Below the pieces are notes generated by a model that saw nothing but the letters and a program-made list of their open reading frames with translations, was not told the DNA's origin and did not search any database. The translations under genes were made by a program, and so were the position numbers. From Lentzea aerocolonigenes (lineage in GTDB: Bacteria; Actinomycetota; Actinomycetes; Mycobacteriales; Pseudonocardiaceae), in contig NZ_JYJG01000238.1 of assembly GCF_000955955.1 (NCBI RefSeq), positions 1-39,753 on the forward strand: DNA of 39,753 nt, given 5' to 3'. Positions 17,636 to 25,685 of this stretch are shown here, piece after piece. Position 1 is the stretch's first letter. Each line of letters opens with the position of its first letter.

Positions 17636-17661
17636 ACTCTTCGAGTAATTACTCGAAGAGT
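17636..17661. promoter_or_regulatory. 26-bp perfect palindrome upstream of the RiPP promoter
   Basis: Half-arm ACTCTTCGAGTAA (17636-17648) is followed at once by its exact reverse complement (17649-17661). It begins one base upstream of the -35 TTGACT and touches the argA stop codon. It is AT-richer than its surroundings. It could be an activator/MerR operator or the argA terminator hairpin. The contact with the -35 favours regulation. Confidence 0.55.
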
Positions 17662-18161
17662 TACAACTCCAGGAGCATCCGGCTGTTGCCGAGCGTGTTC
17701 GGCTTCACGTAGCTGAGGTCGAGGAACTCGGCGACGCCCTCGTCCACCGATCGCATGATCTCCTCGTAGACCTCGGGGCTCACTGGCGTGCCCTCGATCT
17801 CCACGAACCCGTGCTTGCTGAAGAACCGCGTCTCGAACGTGAGCACGAAGATGCGCTTGAGCTGCAGCTCCTTGGCGACGGCGACGAGCTGGGCCACGAT
17901 CCGGTGGCCGACACCACGGCCCAGCGCCATGGGGGAGACGGCCACCGAACGGATCTCGGCCAGGTCCTCCCACATCACGTGCAGGGCTCCGCACCCGAGC
18001 AGCTCACCGTTCTCCTCGGCCACCCAGAACTCCTGGACCGCCTCGTACAACGTGACCAGGGGTTTGGCGAGCAGGACCTTGCCCGCGTACCCGTCGATCA
18101 ACGCCCTGATGGCGCGCACGTCGCTGGTGCGGGCACGCCGCACGACTACCCCACTGGTCAC
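17661..18161 (-). CDS. argA: Amino-acid N-acetyltransferase (N-acetylglutamate synthase), short GNAT form
   Basis: 166 residues. Acetylates glutamate in the first step of arginine synthesis. The sequence follows M. tuberculosis ArgA (Rv2747) closely: VVRRARTSDV, KPLVTLYEAVQEFWVAE, GCGALHVMWEDLAEIRSVAV, the CoA loop MALGRGVGHRIVAQL, FVLTFETRFFSKHGF and FLDLSYVKPNTLGNSRMLLE. GTG 18161 is preferred by homology. TTG 18170 would overlap the upstream stop as TTGA. It lies 5 bases after the unknown gene upstream, so they are probably cotranscribed. Confidence 0.94.
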   Translation of the reverse strand: MTSGVVVRRARTSDVRAIRALIDGYAGKVLLAKPLVTLYEAVQEFWVAEENGELLGCGALHVMWEDLAEIRSVAVSPMALGRGVGHRIVAQLVAVAKELQLKRIFVLTFETRFFSKHGFVEIEGTPVSPEVYEEIMRSVDEGVAEFLDLSYVKPNTLGNSRMLLEL

Positions 18162-18166
18162 AACCG

Positions 18167-18856
18167 TCAAGTATGAGCACCCAGCACGGCGGTCCAGCGG
18201 CGGGCAAGGATCTCGCGCTCCCGGACGTTGTAGGCCTCGGGCGCGGCGGTCGCCCAGAGCATCGCGTGCCCGGCCTGCAGCGCCTCCTGCCACCCGCGAT
18301 GCCCCAGCACGTGCACCTGGAAGCCGCTGTCCCACCTGCGGACCTTGTCGCCACTGCGGTCGGCGGCGGCGTGGATCGCCCGGCCCAGGTAGGCCCCGCT
18401 GTGCCCGACGTCGCGCGGCTGGCCCCGCGCGTGCAGGCGCCGCTCCGCGGTCCCGTCCATCGCGGCGATCCTGGCCACCTGTTCCGACGTCAGCGCCTGC
18501 GCCTGTTCGAGGACTTCGGCGACCCGTTCGCCGTGCGGCCCGAGCGCGTGCCAGGACGGCAGCTCCTCGACCAGGGTCATCATGCGGCAGCAGTACCAGC
18601 CGTGGATGTCGGGCCACCGGTTGTAGACGTCCAGGTCCCGCACGCGGAAGAGCCGGCAGGGCCAGTAGCTCGTTTCGCGGGCACGGGTGAAGACGTGAAA
18701 GCCGACCATGTCCGTCTCCAGCGGCTCGGAATGCCCTGCCAGGAGATGCGTTTCGAGCCACCGTTCGTAGACGAAGAAGACCCGAGCGCCCGGCGCGGGT
18801 TCGGGTGAGCCGTAGTAGCCCGACAGATCAGGCCGGACCGACCAGTACAGATCCAC
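18167..18856 (-). CDS. Hypothetical protein upstream of argA
   Basis: 229 residues, not recognised. It opens with [18 protein letters not shown] and contains a tryptophan/aromatic-rich N-terminal half ([41 protein letters not shown]) and a helical C-terminal half ([36 protein letters not shown]). No signal peptide or membrane segment is seen; it is probably cytoplasmic. Stop and argA start are 5 bases apart. GTG 18856 is the last plausible start before the divergent rimO promoter. Confidence 0.7.
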   Translation of the reverse strand: MDLYWSVRPDLSGYYGSPEPAPGARVFFVYERWLETHLLAGHSEPLETDMVGFHVFTRARETSYWPCRLFRVRDLDVYNRWPDIHGWYCCRMMTLVEELPSWHALGPHGERVAEVLEQAQALTSEQVARIAAMDGTAERRLHARGQPRDVGHSGAYLGRAIHAAADRSGDKVRRWDSGFQVHVLGHRGWQEALQAGHAMLWATAAPEAYNVREREILARRWTAVLGAHT

Positions 18857-18922
18857 GCCGCGGACGGTAGTGAGATGTCCCGGTCTGACGCCGCTGATTA
18901 AAGGAGTGGGACCTGGGCCGGT

Positions 18923-18935
18923 TACGCTGAGCGCC
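18923..18935 (+). promoter_or_regulatory. Leaderless -10 element of rimO
   Basis: TACGCT (TANNNT, 18923-18928) is followed by exactly 7 bases and then GTG 18936. No good Shine-Dalgarno is present, so a leaderless transcript is likely. Confidence 0.45.
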
Positions 18936-20354
18936 GTGTCTTCTCCCACCACCCCGCGACGAGTGTCGCTGCTCACCCTGGGCTGTGCCCGCAACGAGGT
19001 CGACTCCGAGGAACTCGCCGGACGCCTCGGCGAGGGCGGCTGGGAGCTGGTGGACGAGGGCGCCGACGCGGACGTCGTCGTCGTCAACACCTGCGGGTTC
19101 GTCGAGCAGGCCAAGAAGGACTCGGTCGACACGCTGCTCGCGGCGAGCGACACGGGTGCGAAGGTCGTCGCGGTCGGGTGCATGGCCGAGCGGTACGGCA
19201 AGGAGCTCGCGGACAGCCTCCCGGAGGCGGCCGCGGTCCTGGGGTTCGACCAGTACAACGACCTCGCCGAGCGCCTGAACGACGTGCTGCACGGCAAGCC
19301 GGTCGAGTCGCACGTGCCGGTGGACCGCCGCACGCTGCTGCCGATCACGCCGGTGAAGCGCCAGGACGCCAAGGACTCCGTCCAGGTGCCCGGCCACGGT
19401 TGGGGCCCCACCAAGACGCCCCGCAAGCGCCTCGACGACGCCCCGGTGGCGCCGTTGAAGATCGCGAGCGGATGCGACCGGCGGTGCAGCTTCTGCGCGA
19501 TTCCGAGCTTCCGCGGCGCGTTCGTGTCGCGGCACCCGGACGAGATCGTCTCCGAGGCGATGTGGCTCGCCGAGAACGGCGTCAAGGAGCTGTTCCTCGT
19601 CAGCGAGAACAGCACCAGCTACGGCAAGGACCTGCCGCGCGAGCAGGGCGCCCTGGAGCAGCTGCTGCCGCGCCTCGCGAGCATCCCCGCGATCGAGCGC
19701 GTGCGGGTCAGCTACCTGCAGCCGGCCGAGACCAAGCCCAGCCTGGTCGCCGCCATCGCGAAGACCGACAAGGTCGCGAACTACTTCGACATGTCGTTCC
19801 AGCACTCGAGCGAGAACGTGCTGCGCCGCATGCGCCGGTTCGGTGACACGGACAGCTTCCTCAAGCTCGTCTGGCAGATCCGCGAGCACGCGCCAGAGGC
19901 CGGCATCCGCAGCAACTTCATCGTGGGCTTCCCCGGCGAGACCGAGGAGGACCTGGCCGAGCTCGAACGCTTCCTCACCGAGGCGCGGCTCGACGCGGTC
20001 GGCATCTTCGGCTACTCCGACGAGGACGGCACCGAGGCCGAGAACCTCGACGGCAAGCTCGACACCGACACCATCGCTGAACGCGTGCAGCGCATCGGCA
20101 ACCTCGTCGAGGAGCTGACCAGCCAGCGCGCAGAGGACCGGGTGGGCACCGAGGTCGTCGTGCTGATCGAGCACGAGGAGGACGAGGAGAGCGACTGCGT
20201 CGGCCGGGCCGAGCACCAGGCTCCCGAGGTCGACGGCGAGTGCATCGTGCTGGAGGGCGAGGACCTCAAGCGCGGTGACTTCGTGCGCTGCCGTGTCGTG
20301 GACTCCGAGGGCGTCGACCTCGTGGTGGAAGTGATCGAGGTGCTCGCGACATGA
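18936..20354 (+). CDS. rimO: Ribosomal protein S12 methylthiotransferase
   Basis: 472 residues. RimO adds a methylthio group to the conserved aspartate of ribosomal protein S12. The N-terminal UPF0004 domain has [26 protein letters not shown] and [10 protein letters not shown], which give three cluster cysteines. The radical SAM cluster is C180xxxC184xxC187 (CDRRCSFC), followed by [10 protein letters not shown]. The C-terminal ~60 residues form a TRAM domain. GTG 18936 fits homology (VSLLTLGC soon after). It overlaps pgsA by ATGA and starts the rimO-pgsA-pncC operon. Confidence 0.96.
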   Translation: MSSPTTPRRVSLLTLGCARNEVDSEELAGRLGEGGWELVDEGADADVVVVNTCGFVEQAKKDSVDTLLAASDTGAKVVAVGCMAERYGKELADSLPEAAAVLGFDQYNDLAERLNDVLHGKPVESHVPVDRRTLLPITPVKRQDAKDSVQVPGHGWGPTKTPRKRLDDAPVAPLKIASGCDRRCSFCAIPSFRGAFVSRHPDEIVSEAMWLAENGVKELFLVSENSTSYGKDLPREQGALEQLLPRLASIPAIERVRVSYLQPAETKPSLVAAIAKTDKVANYFDMSFQHSSENVLRRMRRFGDTDSFLKLVWQIREHAPEAGIRSNFIVGFPGETEEDLAELERFLTEARLDAVGIFGYSDEDGTEAENLDGKLDTDTIAERVQRIGNLVEELTSQRAEDRVGTEVVVLIEHEEDEESDCVGRAEHQAPEVDGECIVLEGEDLKRGDFVRCRVVDSEGVDLVVEVIEVLAT

Positions 20355-20929
20355 CCGAGGCCAGGAAGGTCCCGCTGCTCAACGTCGCCAACATCCTCAC
20401 GATGGCGCGGATGGCACTGGTCCCGGTCTTCCTGCTCTCGTTGTTCGCGGCGGGCGGCTTCGACACCACGTGGCGGCTCATCGCGTTCGGGATCTTCGCC
20501 GTCGCGAGCTTCACCGACCACATCGACGGCACGCTCGCCCGCAAGCACGGGCTGATCACCGACTTCGGCAAGATCGCCGACCCGATCGCGGACAAGGCGC
20601 TCACCGGGTCCGCCCTCGTCGGGCTGAGCATCCTCGACGTGCTGCCGTGGTGGATCACGATCGTCATCGCCGTGCGCGAGGTGGGTGTGACGCTGCTGCG
20701 GTTCTGGGTGATCCGCTACGGCGTCATCCCGGCCAGCCGCGGCGGCAAGGCGAAGACGCTGGCACAGGTCATCGCCATCGGGCTGTTCCTGCTCCCGCAG
20801 AACGACGTGATCGCGGTCATCGCCTGGGTGATCATGGCCGCCGCGCTCGTTCTCACGATCGTGACGGGAATCGACTACGTCATCCGCGCGTTCAAGCTGA
20901 AGGCAAGGGCAGGTCGCGCCGTCGCATGA
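20351..20929 (+). CDS. pgsA: CDP-diacylglycerol-glycerol-3-phosphate 3-phosphatidyltransferase
   Basis: 192-residue membrane enzyme making phosphatidylglycerol phosphate from CDP-diacylglycerol. The CDP-alcohol phosphatidyltransferase motif is complete: D56, D59, G60, A63, R64, then G73, D77 and D81 ([17 protein letters not shown]). About five membrane helices. ATG 20351 overlaps rimO by ATGA, and its stop overlaps pncC by ATGA. It corresponds in place to pgsA3 (Rv2746c) of M. tuberculosis. Confidence 0.95.
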   Translation: MTEARKVPLLNVANILTMARMALVPVFLLSLFAAGGFDTTWRLIAFGIFAVASFTDHIDGTLARKHGLITDFGKIADPIADKALTGSALVGLSILDVLPWWITIVIAVREVGVTLLRFWVIRYGVIPASRGGKAKTLAQVIAIGLFLLPQNDVIAVIAWVIMAAALVLTIVTGIDYVIRAFKLKARAGRAVA

Positions 20930-21405
20930 CCAACGTCGTCGAGCTGCTCAAAGCGAGGAAACAGACCGTCGCCACGGCCGAGTCGCTGACCGCGGGTCTG
21001 CTGTGCGCGACGCTGGTCGACACACCGGGGGCGAGTGCCGTGGTCCGCGGTGGGTTGATCGTCTACGCCACCGAGCTCAAGCACGAGCTCGCCGGCGTGG
21101 ATCAGCAGTTGCTCGACGAGCACGGCGCCGTGCACCCCGACGTTGCGATCCAACTGGCCGAGGGCGCCCGGAACCGGTGCAAATCGGACTGGGGGATCGG
21201 ACTGACCGGGGTCGCCGGCCCCGATCCGCAGGACGGAGTCGCTCCAGGAACGGTCCACATCGGCTTGAGCGGACCTGGAGTGTCCACAGTGCGGACTATC
21301 ACGGTGAGTGGCGACCGCACAGCGGTCCGTTCGGTTTCCGTGGAGAAAGCGCTGGTCCTGCTGTCGGAATACCTGCTGATGACCGGGGACGGGAACAAAC
21401 GATGA
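20926..21405 (+). CDS. pncC: CinA C-terminal domain protein, nicotinamide-nucleotide amidohydrolase
   Basis: 159 residues. This family deamidates NMN to nicotinate mononucleotide in pyridine nucleotide recycling. Signatures: TVATAESLTAGLL, GGLIVYATELKHEL, GIGLTGVAGPDPQDG and GTVHIGL. It is the stand-alone PncC form without the N-terminal CinA domain. ATGA overlap with pgsA fixes the start. The ClgR-like box begins 11 bases after its stop. Confidence 0.93.
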   Translation: MTNVVELLKARKQTVATAESLTAGLLCATLVDTPGASAVVRGGLIVYATELKHELAGVDQQLLDEHGAVHPDVAIQLAEGARNRCKSDWGIGLTGVAGPDPQDGVAPGTVHIGLSGPGVSTVRTITVSGDRTAVRSVSVEKALVLLSEYLLMTGDGNKR

Positions 21406-21415
21406 CTCGGCGTTC

Positions 21416-21432
21416 GTTCGCCCTTGGCGGAC
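21416..21432 (+). promoter_or_regulatory. ClgR-like operator upstream of clgR
   Basis: GTTCGC-CCTTG-GCGGAC matches the GTTCGC-N5-GCG pattern recorded for ClgR in actinobacteria. It lies ~75 bases before clgR, so it would serve autoactivation. TTGTCG (21454) and TAGGGA (21476) at 16 bases spacing are a possible promoter between box and gene. Confidence 0.5.
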
Positions 21433-21507
21433 GTGTTCGGAAGTCAGTGCCCGTTGTCGGTGTCGATCGGTAACGTAGGGACACGGCCGGCCGGAAGGAG
21501 GCGCGCG

Positions 21508-21936
21508 ATGACCGTGCTGCTACGCGAGGCGATCGGTGATCGACTTCGCCATGCCCGCACCAACCAACGCCGCACGCTGCGCGAGGTCTCTCGGACCGCC
21601 CGCGTGAGCCTGGGGTACCTGTCCGAGGTGGAGCGCGGCCGCAAAGAGGCGTCCAGCGAACTCCTCGCGGCCATTTGTGACGCGTTAGAACTGCCCTTGT
21701 CCGAGTTGCTGCACCACGTCGCCTCCGACATCGGCGCCGTCTCGCAGACGCCGGACACGGTGCCGGACACCGTTCCCAGCGGTCGCCCGGATCCTGGGCG
21801 CGGGAAGCTGGAGGGTGGCCGCGTGCTGCCGTCCACGCTGTCCGACGACCTGTCCGACCTGCGCCTGCAGCCGATGCTCAGTCACCGGCTCACGAGCAAG
21901 ATCGGCAAGACCCCCAAGGCAGTCGTAGCGGCCTGA
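21508..21936 (+). CDS. clgR: ClgR-type helix-turn-helix activator of Clp protease genes
   Basis: 142 residues. The Cro/CI-type helix-turn-helix at ~8-65 ([40 protein letters not shown]) is followed by a flexible middle. ClgR activates clp protease and stress genes and itself. Its place between pncC and pspA equals Rv2745c in M. tuberculosis. The C-terminus ends in VVAA; terminal alanines target Streptomyces ClgR to ClpP proteolysis, so the same control is likely. GAAGGAGG precedes ATG 21508. Confidence 0.93.
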   Translation: MTVLLREAIGDRLRHARTNQRRTLREVSRTARVSLGYLSEVERGRKEASSELLAAICDALELPLSELLHHVASDIGAVSQTPDTVPDTVPSGRPDPGRGKLEGGRVLPSTLSDDLSDLRLQPMLSHRLTSKIGKTPKAVVAA

Positions 21937-21953
21937 TCGCCCACCTGCTCTCT

Positions 21954-21986
21954 CGACCCCGTTCGCGCCGATGGCGAACGGGGTCG
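21954..21986 (+). terminator. Stem-loop after clgR
   Basis: CGACCCCGTTCGC (21954-21966) and GCGAACGGGGTCG (21974-21986) form a perfect 13-bp stem with a 7-base loop, 18 bases after the clgR stop. A terminator or attenuator is likely. The inner arms GTTCGC/GCGAAC also resemble ClgR half-sites, but with N7 spacing. Confidence 0.65.
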
Positions 21987-22013
21987 CTGGCATTCGGGTG
22001 ACGCTTCTTCGGC

Positions 22014-22069
22014 ACGCGGGGACCCCGCGTCCTCTCCTGGAGTACGCGGGGTCCCCGCGTACTCCAGGA
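22014..22069. repeat. Two adjacent perfect palindromes sharing a CGCGGGG core
   Basis: ACGCGGGG-A-CCCCGCGT (22014-22030) is followed 4 bases later by a 17-bp perfect inverted repeat. Its arms are TCCTGGAGTACGCGGGG (22035-22051) and its complement (22053-22069), around one T. Both carry the same ACGCGGGG core. They resemble extragenic palindromic elements or strong terminators. The 22070-22371 stretch after them holds no gene. Confidence 0.7.
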
Positions 22070-22306
22070 AACACGGGTGGGGGCGTTGTGGCTTCCGACA
22101 CGTGACGGTCTGCAACAAGATTGCTCGTTCGAACGTTCATCTAGGCAAGACGCCAGCACGCTGAACGGCAGGCAACGGCTTGGCATCAGCACGTTGGGTC
22201 ACCGCGTCTCGGGGCGCGGGTGCGGGCAGGATTGGGCGCCGTCGGGCGTTTCACTCCAAAGTCCCAGGGAGGGTCGGGGTCATCCCGGATATCTCCCCAG
22301 GTTGGT

Positions 22307-22334
22307 GGAACCGCCGACGCACAATTGAGACGAT
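22307..22334 (+). promoter_or_regulatory. Candidate ECF (SigE-type) promoter of pspA
   Basis: GGAACC (22307) and CGAT (22331) are 18 bases apart, a little wider than the usual GGAAC...CGTT pattern, and lie ~40 bases before pspA. A second candidate is GGCAAC-N15-CGTT at 22171-22195. SigE control of this locus is known in mycobacteria; here it is inferred from weak motifs. Confidence 0.25.
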
Positions 22335-22371
22335 GGATCCAACACCGGCACCGAGAAGGCAGGCGTAGGAG

Positions 22372-23223
22372 ATGGCCAGTCCGTTCGTGAAGTTCTGGAA
22401 GTACCTCATGGCTTCGTTCTCGTCGAAGATCGACGAGCACGCTGACCCGAAGGTGCAGATCCAGCAGGCCATCGAGGAGGCGCAGCGTCAGCACCAGGCG
22501 CTTTCTCAGCAGGCGGCAGCCGTGATCGGCAACCAGCGGCAGCTGGAGATGAAGCTGAACCGGCAGCTCGGCGACGTCGAGAAGCTGCAGGCCTCCGCTC
22601 GTCAGGCGCTCGTGCTGGCCGACGAGGCGCGCTCCAAGGGCGATGAGCAGAAGGCCCAGCAGTTCGAGAACGCCGCGCAGGGCTTCGCCACCCAGCTCGT
22701 CACCGCCGAGCAGGGCATCGAGGACCTCAAGACGCTGCACGACCAGTCGCTGCAGGCCGCCGCACAGGCCAAGCAGGCCGTCGAGCGCAACTCGATGATG
22801 CTGCAGCAGAAGCTCGCCGAGCGCACCAAGCTCCTCAGCCAGCTGGAGCAGGCGAAGATGCAGGAGCAGGTCTCTGCGTCGCTGAACCAGATGAGCGAGC
22901 TCGCCGCGCCGGGCAACGTGCCGTCGCTCGAAGAGGTGCGCGACAAGATCGAGAAGCGCTACTCGACCGCGCTCGGGTCCGCAGAGCTCGCCCAGAACTC
23001 GGTTCAGGGCCGGATGCTCGAGGTCCAGGCCTCGACCACCCAGCTCGCGGGTTCGTCGCGGCTGGAGCAGATCCGCGCGTCCATGCACGGTGGTGCCGCG
23101 AGCACGCCGCCGCAGGTCACCGCGGGCAACAGCGCCGCCGCCCAGATCCAGGCCGAGATCGCGCAGCGCGTGCAGAGCGAGCAGAAGACCACGCAGCAGC
23201 AGGTGCCGCCCGCTCAGCACTGA
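22372..23223 (+). CDS. pspA: PspA/IM30 family membrane-stress protein
   Basis: 283 residues, almost wholly helical and coiled-coil, of the 35-kDa antigen/PspA family (Rv2744c position). It opens with [20 protein letters not shown], then [20 protein letters not shown] and long Gln/Glu/Ala-rich helices; the tail from ~235 is Gln/Ala/Thr-rich and probably disordered. PspA coats stressed inner membrane and, in mycobacteria, works with ClgR and PspM. GTAGGAG precedes ATG 22372. Confidence 0.94.
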   Translation: MASPFVKFWKYLMASFSSKIDEHADPKVQIQQAIEEAQRQHQALSQQAAAVIGNQRQLEMKLNRQLGDVEKLQASARQALVLADEARSKGDEQKAQQFENAAQGFATQLVTAEQGIEDLKTLHDQSLQAAAQAKQAVERNSMMLQQKLAERTKLLSQLEQAKMQEQVSASLNQMSELAAPGNVPSLEEVRDKIEKRYSTALGSAELAQNSVQGRMLEVQASTTQLAGSSRLEQIRASMHGGAASTPPQVTAGNSAAAQIQAEIAQRVQSEQKTTQQQVPPAQH

Positions 23224-23252
23224 GCTGACGGCACCACAGGAGGAGTCAGCAG

Positions 23253-24080
23253 GTGATCATGGAGCCCTGGAGAAACCGTCCCAACAACGAGATCGTCCGC
23301 AAGGTCGTCAACGAGTTGGGTGCGTCGCTCCAGGGCCACCCGCTGGCCGAACAGGCGCGCTACCGCCTGCAGAAGTGGAACGACCCGCGCGCCAAGCTGG
23401 AACGCAAGCGCAGGCGCACCAACGCCGTGCTCACGTTCTGGCTGGCGTTGATCACGATCTTCGGCACGCTGGCCGTGTTCGGCTTCACCGGCGTGCTCGG
23501 CACGTGGGCCACCGTCACCGGCACGATCGGTGCCGCGCTGCCCGGCCTGCTCGCCGTCCGCAGCGGGTTCAAGCTGCGTGAGCTCAAGGGCGCGAAGCAA
23601 CGGCTGGAGCTGACGCCGCCGCCTGCTGTCCGCCCGCCGCTGCCCGCGCACATCTCCGCCGCCCGCGTTCCCATGGAGAAGCTCCACGGTGCCGAGGACG
23701 CGATGCACGAGCTGCTGCGCCAGCTCGACTCGCCGACGCTCGTGTCGATGCCGACGGAGTCCGTCCAGCACGCCCGCCAGACCGCCCAGGAGGCCTCTGC
23801 GGCCATCCGTGCGGTGTCCGCACAGCTCCAGGCCGTCGAACGCGCCAGGAACACCGCACCGCCGCTGGAGCGCGCACCGTTGGTCGAGGGCGTCCGCGTG
23901 CTCAGGATCCAACTGGCGGACGGCGTGGACCGCTACTGTTCGCTCGTGGCGGCTGCCGGAAAGGCGCTGGCGGCGAGCACGGCGTTCCAGGATCCGCGTG
24001 AGGTGCTCGACGACGCCACCGACCACATGGCCGGCCTCGCGTCTGCGATGCGAGACGTGTCAGGCTATTCAGCGTACTGA
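23253..24080 (+). CDS. pspM: PspM-like membrane partner of PspA
   Basis: 275 residues, position and layout of Rv2743c (PspM). A basic N-terminal region (KVVNELGASLQGHPLAEQAR, KLERKRRRTNA) leads to two membrane helices (~60-105: VLTFWLALITIFGTLAVFGF; TGTIGAALPGLLAV) and a helical cytoplasmic C-terminal part (~140-270). GGAGGAG lies 8 bases before GTG 23253; ATG 23259 is possible. It follows pspA by 29 bases, so they are one transcript. It probably anchors PspA to the membrane. Confidence 0.85.
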   Translation: MIMEPWRNRPNNEIVRKVVNELGASLQGHPLAEQARYRLQKWNDPRAKLERKRRRTNAVLTFWLALITIFGTLAVFGFTGVLGTWATVTGTIGAALPGLLAVRSGFKLRELKGAKQRLELTPPPAVRPPLPAHISAARVPMEKLHGAEDAMHELLRQLDSPTLVSMPTESVQHARQTAQEASAAIRAVSAQLQAVERARNTAPPLERAPLVEGVRVLRIQLADGVDRYCSLVAAAGKALAASTAFQDPREVLDDATDHMAGLASAMRDVSGYSAY

Positions 24081-24085
24081 TCGTG

Positions 24086-24162
24086 ACGGTCTGTAATTGC
24101 GTGCGCCTATTCGGCGAGTCTCTCTGGAGATCTTTAGGCGAATCGTGTGATTATCAGACCGT
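24086..24162 (+). other. Nested inverted repeats before the nucleobase permease
   Basis: Outer arms ACGGTCTG (24086-24093) and CAGACCGT (24155-24162), middle arms CGCCTA (24104-24109) and TAGGCG (24135-24140), and a small TCTC/GAGA hairpin in the centre are nested without crossing. The stretch is AT-richer than its surroundings. It could be a structured 5' leader of the permease mRNA or an operator. It matches no riboswitch family I can recognise. Confidence 0.35.
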
Positions 24163-24247
24163 TATCTAGCCGTAGCCACTACATGGCGTGGCAGGATTCC
24201 GGGGCCGGTCTGCGGGAAGTCCGGCTGGGTTGCCGGGAGGCAGTGCG

Positions 24248-25501
24248 TTGGCGTTGTGGACCGTGCACGGGGACGGTCGGATCACCGACAGTGAAACCGT
24301 CGCGCCAGAAGAACGGGTGAGCTGGCCGCTCACCATCGGGTTCGGAGTGCAGCACCTGGTCGCCATGTTCGGCGCGACGGTGCTCGTTCCCGCCGCCACC
24401 GGTCTGCCCATCGCCACCACCCTGCTGTTCTCCGGCCTGGGCACGCTGCTGTTCCTGGTGATCACCAAGAACCGCGTCCCGAGCTACCTGGGCTCGTCCT
24501 TCGCCTTCGTGGCGCCGCTCGTCGCCGCTCGTGAACAGGGCACGGCCGCGCAGCTCGGCGGTGTGGTCGCCGCGGGCCTGCTGGTGATAGTCGTCGGCAT
24601 CGCGGTCAAAGCGCTCGGCGTGCGGCTGCTGGAGTCGGTCATGCCGCCGGTCGTCTCCGGCGCCGTAGTGATCATCATCGGCCTCAACCTCTCGCACCAG
24701 GCCACCTCGAACTTCGCCAGGCAGCCCGCGCTGGCCGCCATCACGACCGCGGTGATCCTGCTGGCCGGCGTGCTGGGCAGGGGCCTGCTCTACCGGCTCT
24801 CGATCCTGGTGGGCTTCGCGGGCGTCTGGGTGGGCGGCGCGTTGTTCGGTGTCGTGCCGCCGGAGAAGTTCGCCGAACTGCGCGACGCGGCCTGGGTGGG
24901 CCTGCCGAAGCTGTACCAGCCGGAGCTGCGGCCGTCCGTCGTGCTGCTGATGCTGCCGGTGGTGATCGTCCTGGTGGCCGAGGTCGTGGGTCATGTGAAG
25001 GCCGTGGCGGCGCTGACGGGCCGCAACCTGGACGGCAGCGTCGGTGACGCGATCATCGCGAACGGGCTGTCCACGGCGCTCTCCGGGCTCGGCGGCGGTG
25101 CCGGGACGACGACGTACTCCGAGAACATCGGCGTCATGGCCGTGACGCGCGTGTACACCACCGCGGCGTTCGCGTTCGCCGGTGTGTTCGCCGCTGCTCT
25201 CGCGTTCTCCCCGAAGGCCATCGCGTTGTTCGGCACCATCCCGCCGGGTGTGCTGGGTGGCTGCACGTTGGTGCTATACGGCCTGATCGTGCTCATCGGC
25301 GTGCGGATCTGGATGGACCGCGGCGTCGACCTGACGAACCCGGCGAACGCGATGGTGGGCGGCGCGGCGCTGGTGGCCGGCGTCGGCGACCTGACGATCG
25401 AGATCGGCGACCTGTCGATGGGCGGCATGGTGTGGGGCTCGCTGCTCGTCGTGATCCTGCACCCGGTGATGCGCTGGCTGAGGGCTGCACGCCGTAACTA
25501 G
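24248..25501 (+). CDS. Uracil/xanthine permease (NCS2 family)
   Basis: 417 residues, 12-14 membrane helices, nucleobase:proton symporter. Family marks: FGVQHLVAMFGATVLVP in helix 1, NRVPSYLGSSFAF, the segment LSGLGGGAGTTTYSENIGVM (uracil-permease type), and ILHPVMRWL at the end. The glutamate in TTYSEN is the expected substrate residue. The open frame extends upstream to GTG 24188, but TTG 24248 has GGGAGG 7 bases before it and fits the family's N-terminus. pyrD lies 1.4 kb away on the other strand. Confidence 0.92.
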   Translation: MALWTVHGDGRITDSETVAPEERVSWPLTIGFGVQHLVAMFGATVLVPAATGLPIATTLLFSGLGTLLFLVITKNRVPSYLGSSFAFVAPLVAAREQGTAAQLGGVVAAGLLVIVVGIAVKALGVRLLESVMPPVVSGAVVIIIGLNLSHQATSNFARQPALAAITTAVILLAGVLGRGLLYRLSILVGFAGVWVGGALFGVVPPEKFAELRDAAWVGLPKLYQPELRPSVVLLMLPVVIVLVAEVVGHVKAVAALTGRNLDGSVGDAIIANGLSTALSGLGGGAGTTTYSENIGVMAVTRVYTTAAFAFAGVFAAALAFSPKAIALFGTIPPGVLGGCTLVLYGLIVLIGVRIWMDRGVDLTNPANAMVGGAALVAGVGDLTIEIGDLSMGGMVWGSLLVVILHPVMRWLRAARRN

Positions 25502-25514
25502 TGCAGCGCCAGCG

Positions 25515-25533
25515 CCACACGTTTGTGTGGTTT
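25515..25533 (+). terminator. Rho-independent terminator after the permease
   Basis: CCACAC (25515-25520), loop GTTT, GTGTGG (25525-25530), then TTT. It lies 13 bases after the permease stop. A second hairpin, GGACCG/CGGTCC (25549-25570), follows. Confidence 0.65.
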
Positions 25534-25586
25534 CCGTCCCTCCACTTCGGACCGATCCTGCTTCCGGTCCACGGAGGGAGTCCGTC

Positions 25587-25685
25587 ATGGTTGCCGCGTA
25601 CTACGTGGTGTTGTTCTTGGCCTGCGCCATAATCGCGGGCAGTCTGCTCGCGTCCCGCATCCTGCTGCTGCGCCACCGCCGATGA
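25587..25685 (+). CDS. 32-residue membrane peptide coupled to GT2 glycosyltransferase
   Basis: A 33-codon gene: MVAAYYVVLFLACAIIAGSL continuing [12 protein letters not shown]. One hydrophobic helix (~4-26) and a basic C-terminus predict an N-out, C-in single-span peptide. GGAGGG lies 8 bases before ATG 25587, and its stop overlaps the glycosyltransferase start as ATGA. Good ribosome site plus coupling argue that it is real. By analogy with small partners of processive synthases (IcaD/PgaD, not homologous by eye) it may assist the glycosyltransferase; that is inference. Confidence 0.65.
   Translation: MVAAYYVVLFLACAIIAGSLLASRILLLRHRR

Noticed and set aside
22126..22135. CGTTCGAACG palindrome before pspA as a LexA site
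   Set aside because: It lacks the TCGAAC-N4-GTTCGA spacing; only one half-site is present.
24112..24131. Minus-strand CTCCAGAGAGAC resembling the PyrR binding loop near a pyrimidine permease
   Set aside because: It lies on the strand opposite to the permease mRNA and differs from the consensus at three positions; no minus-strand gene would use it.
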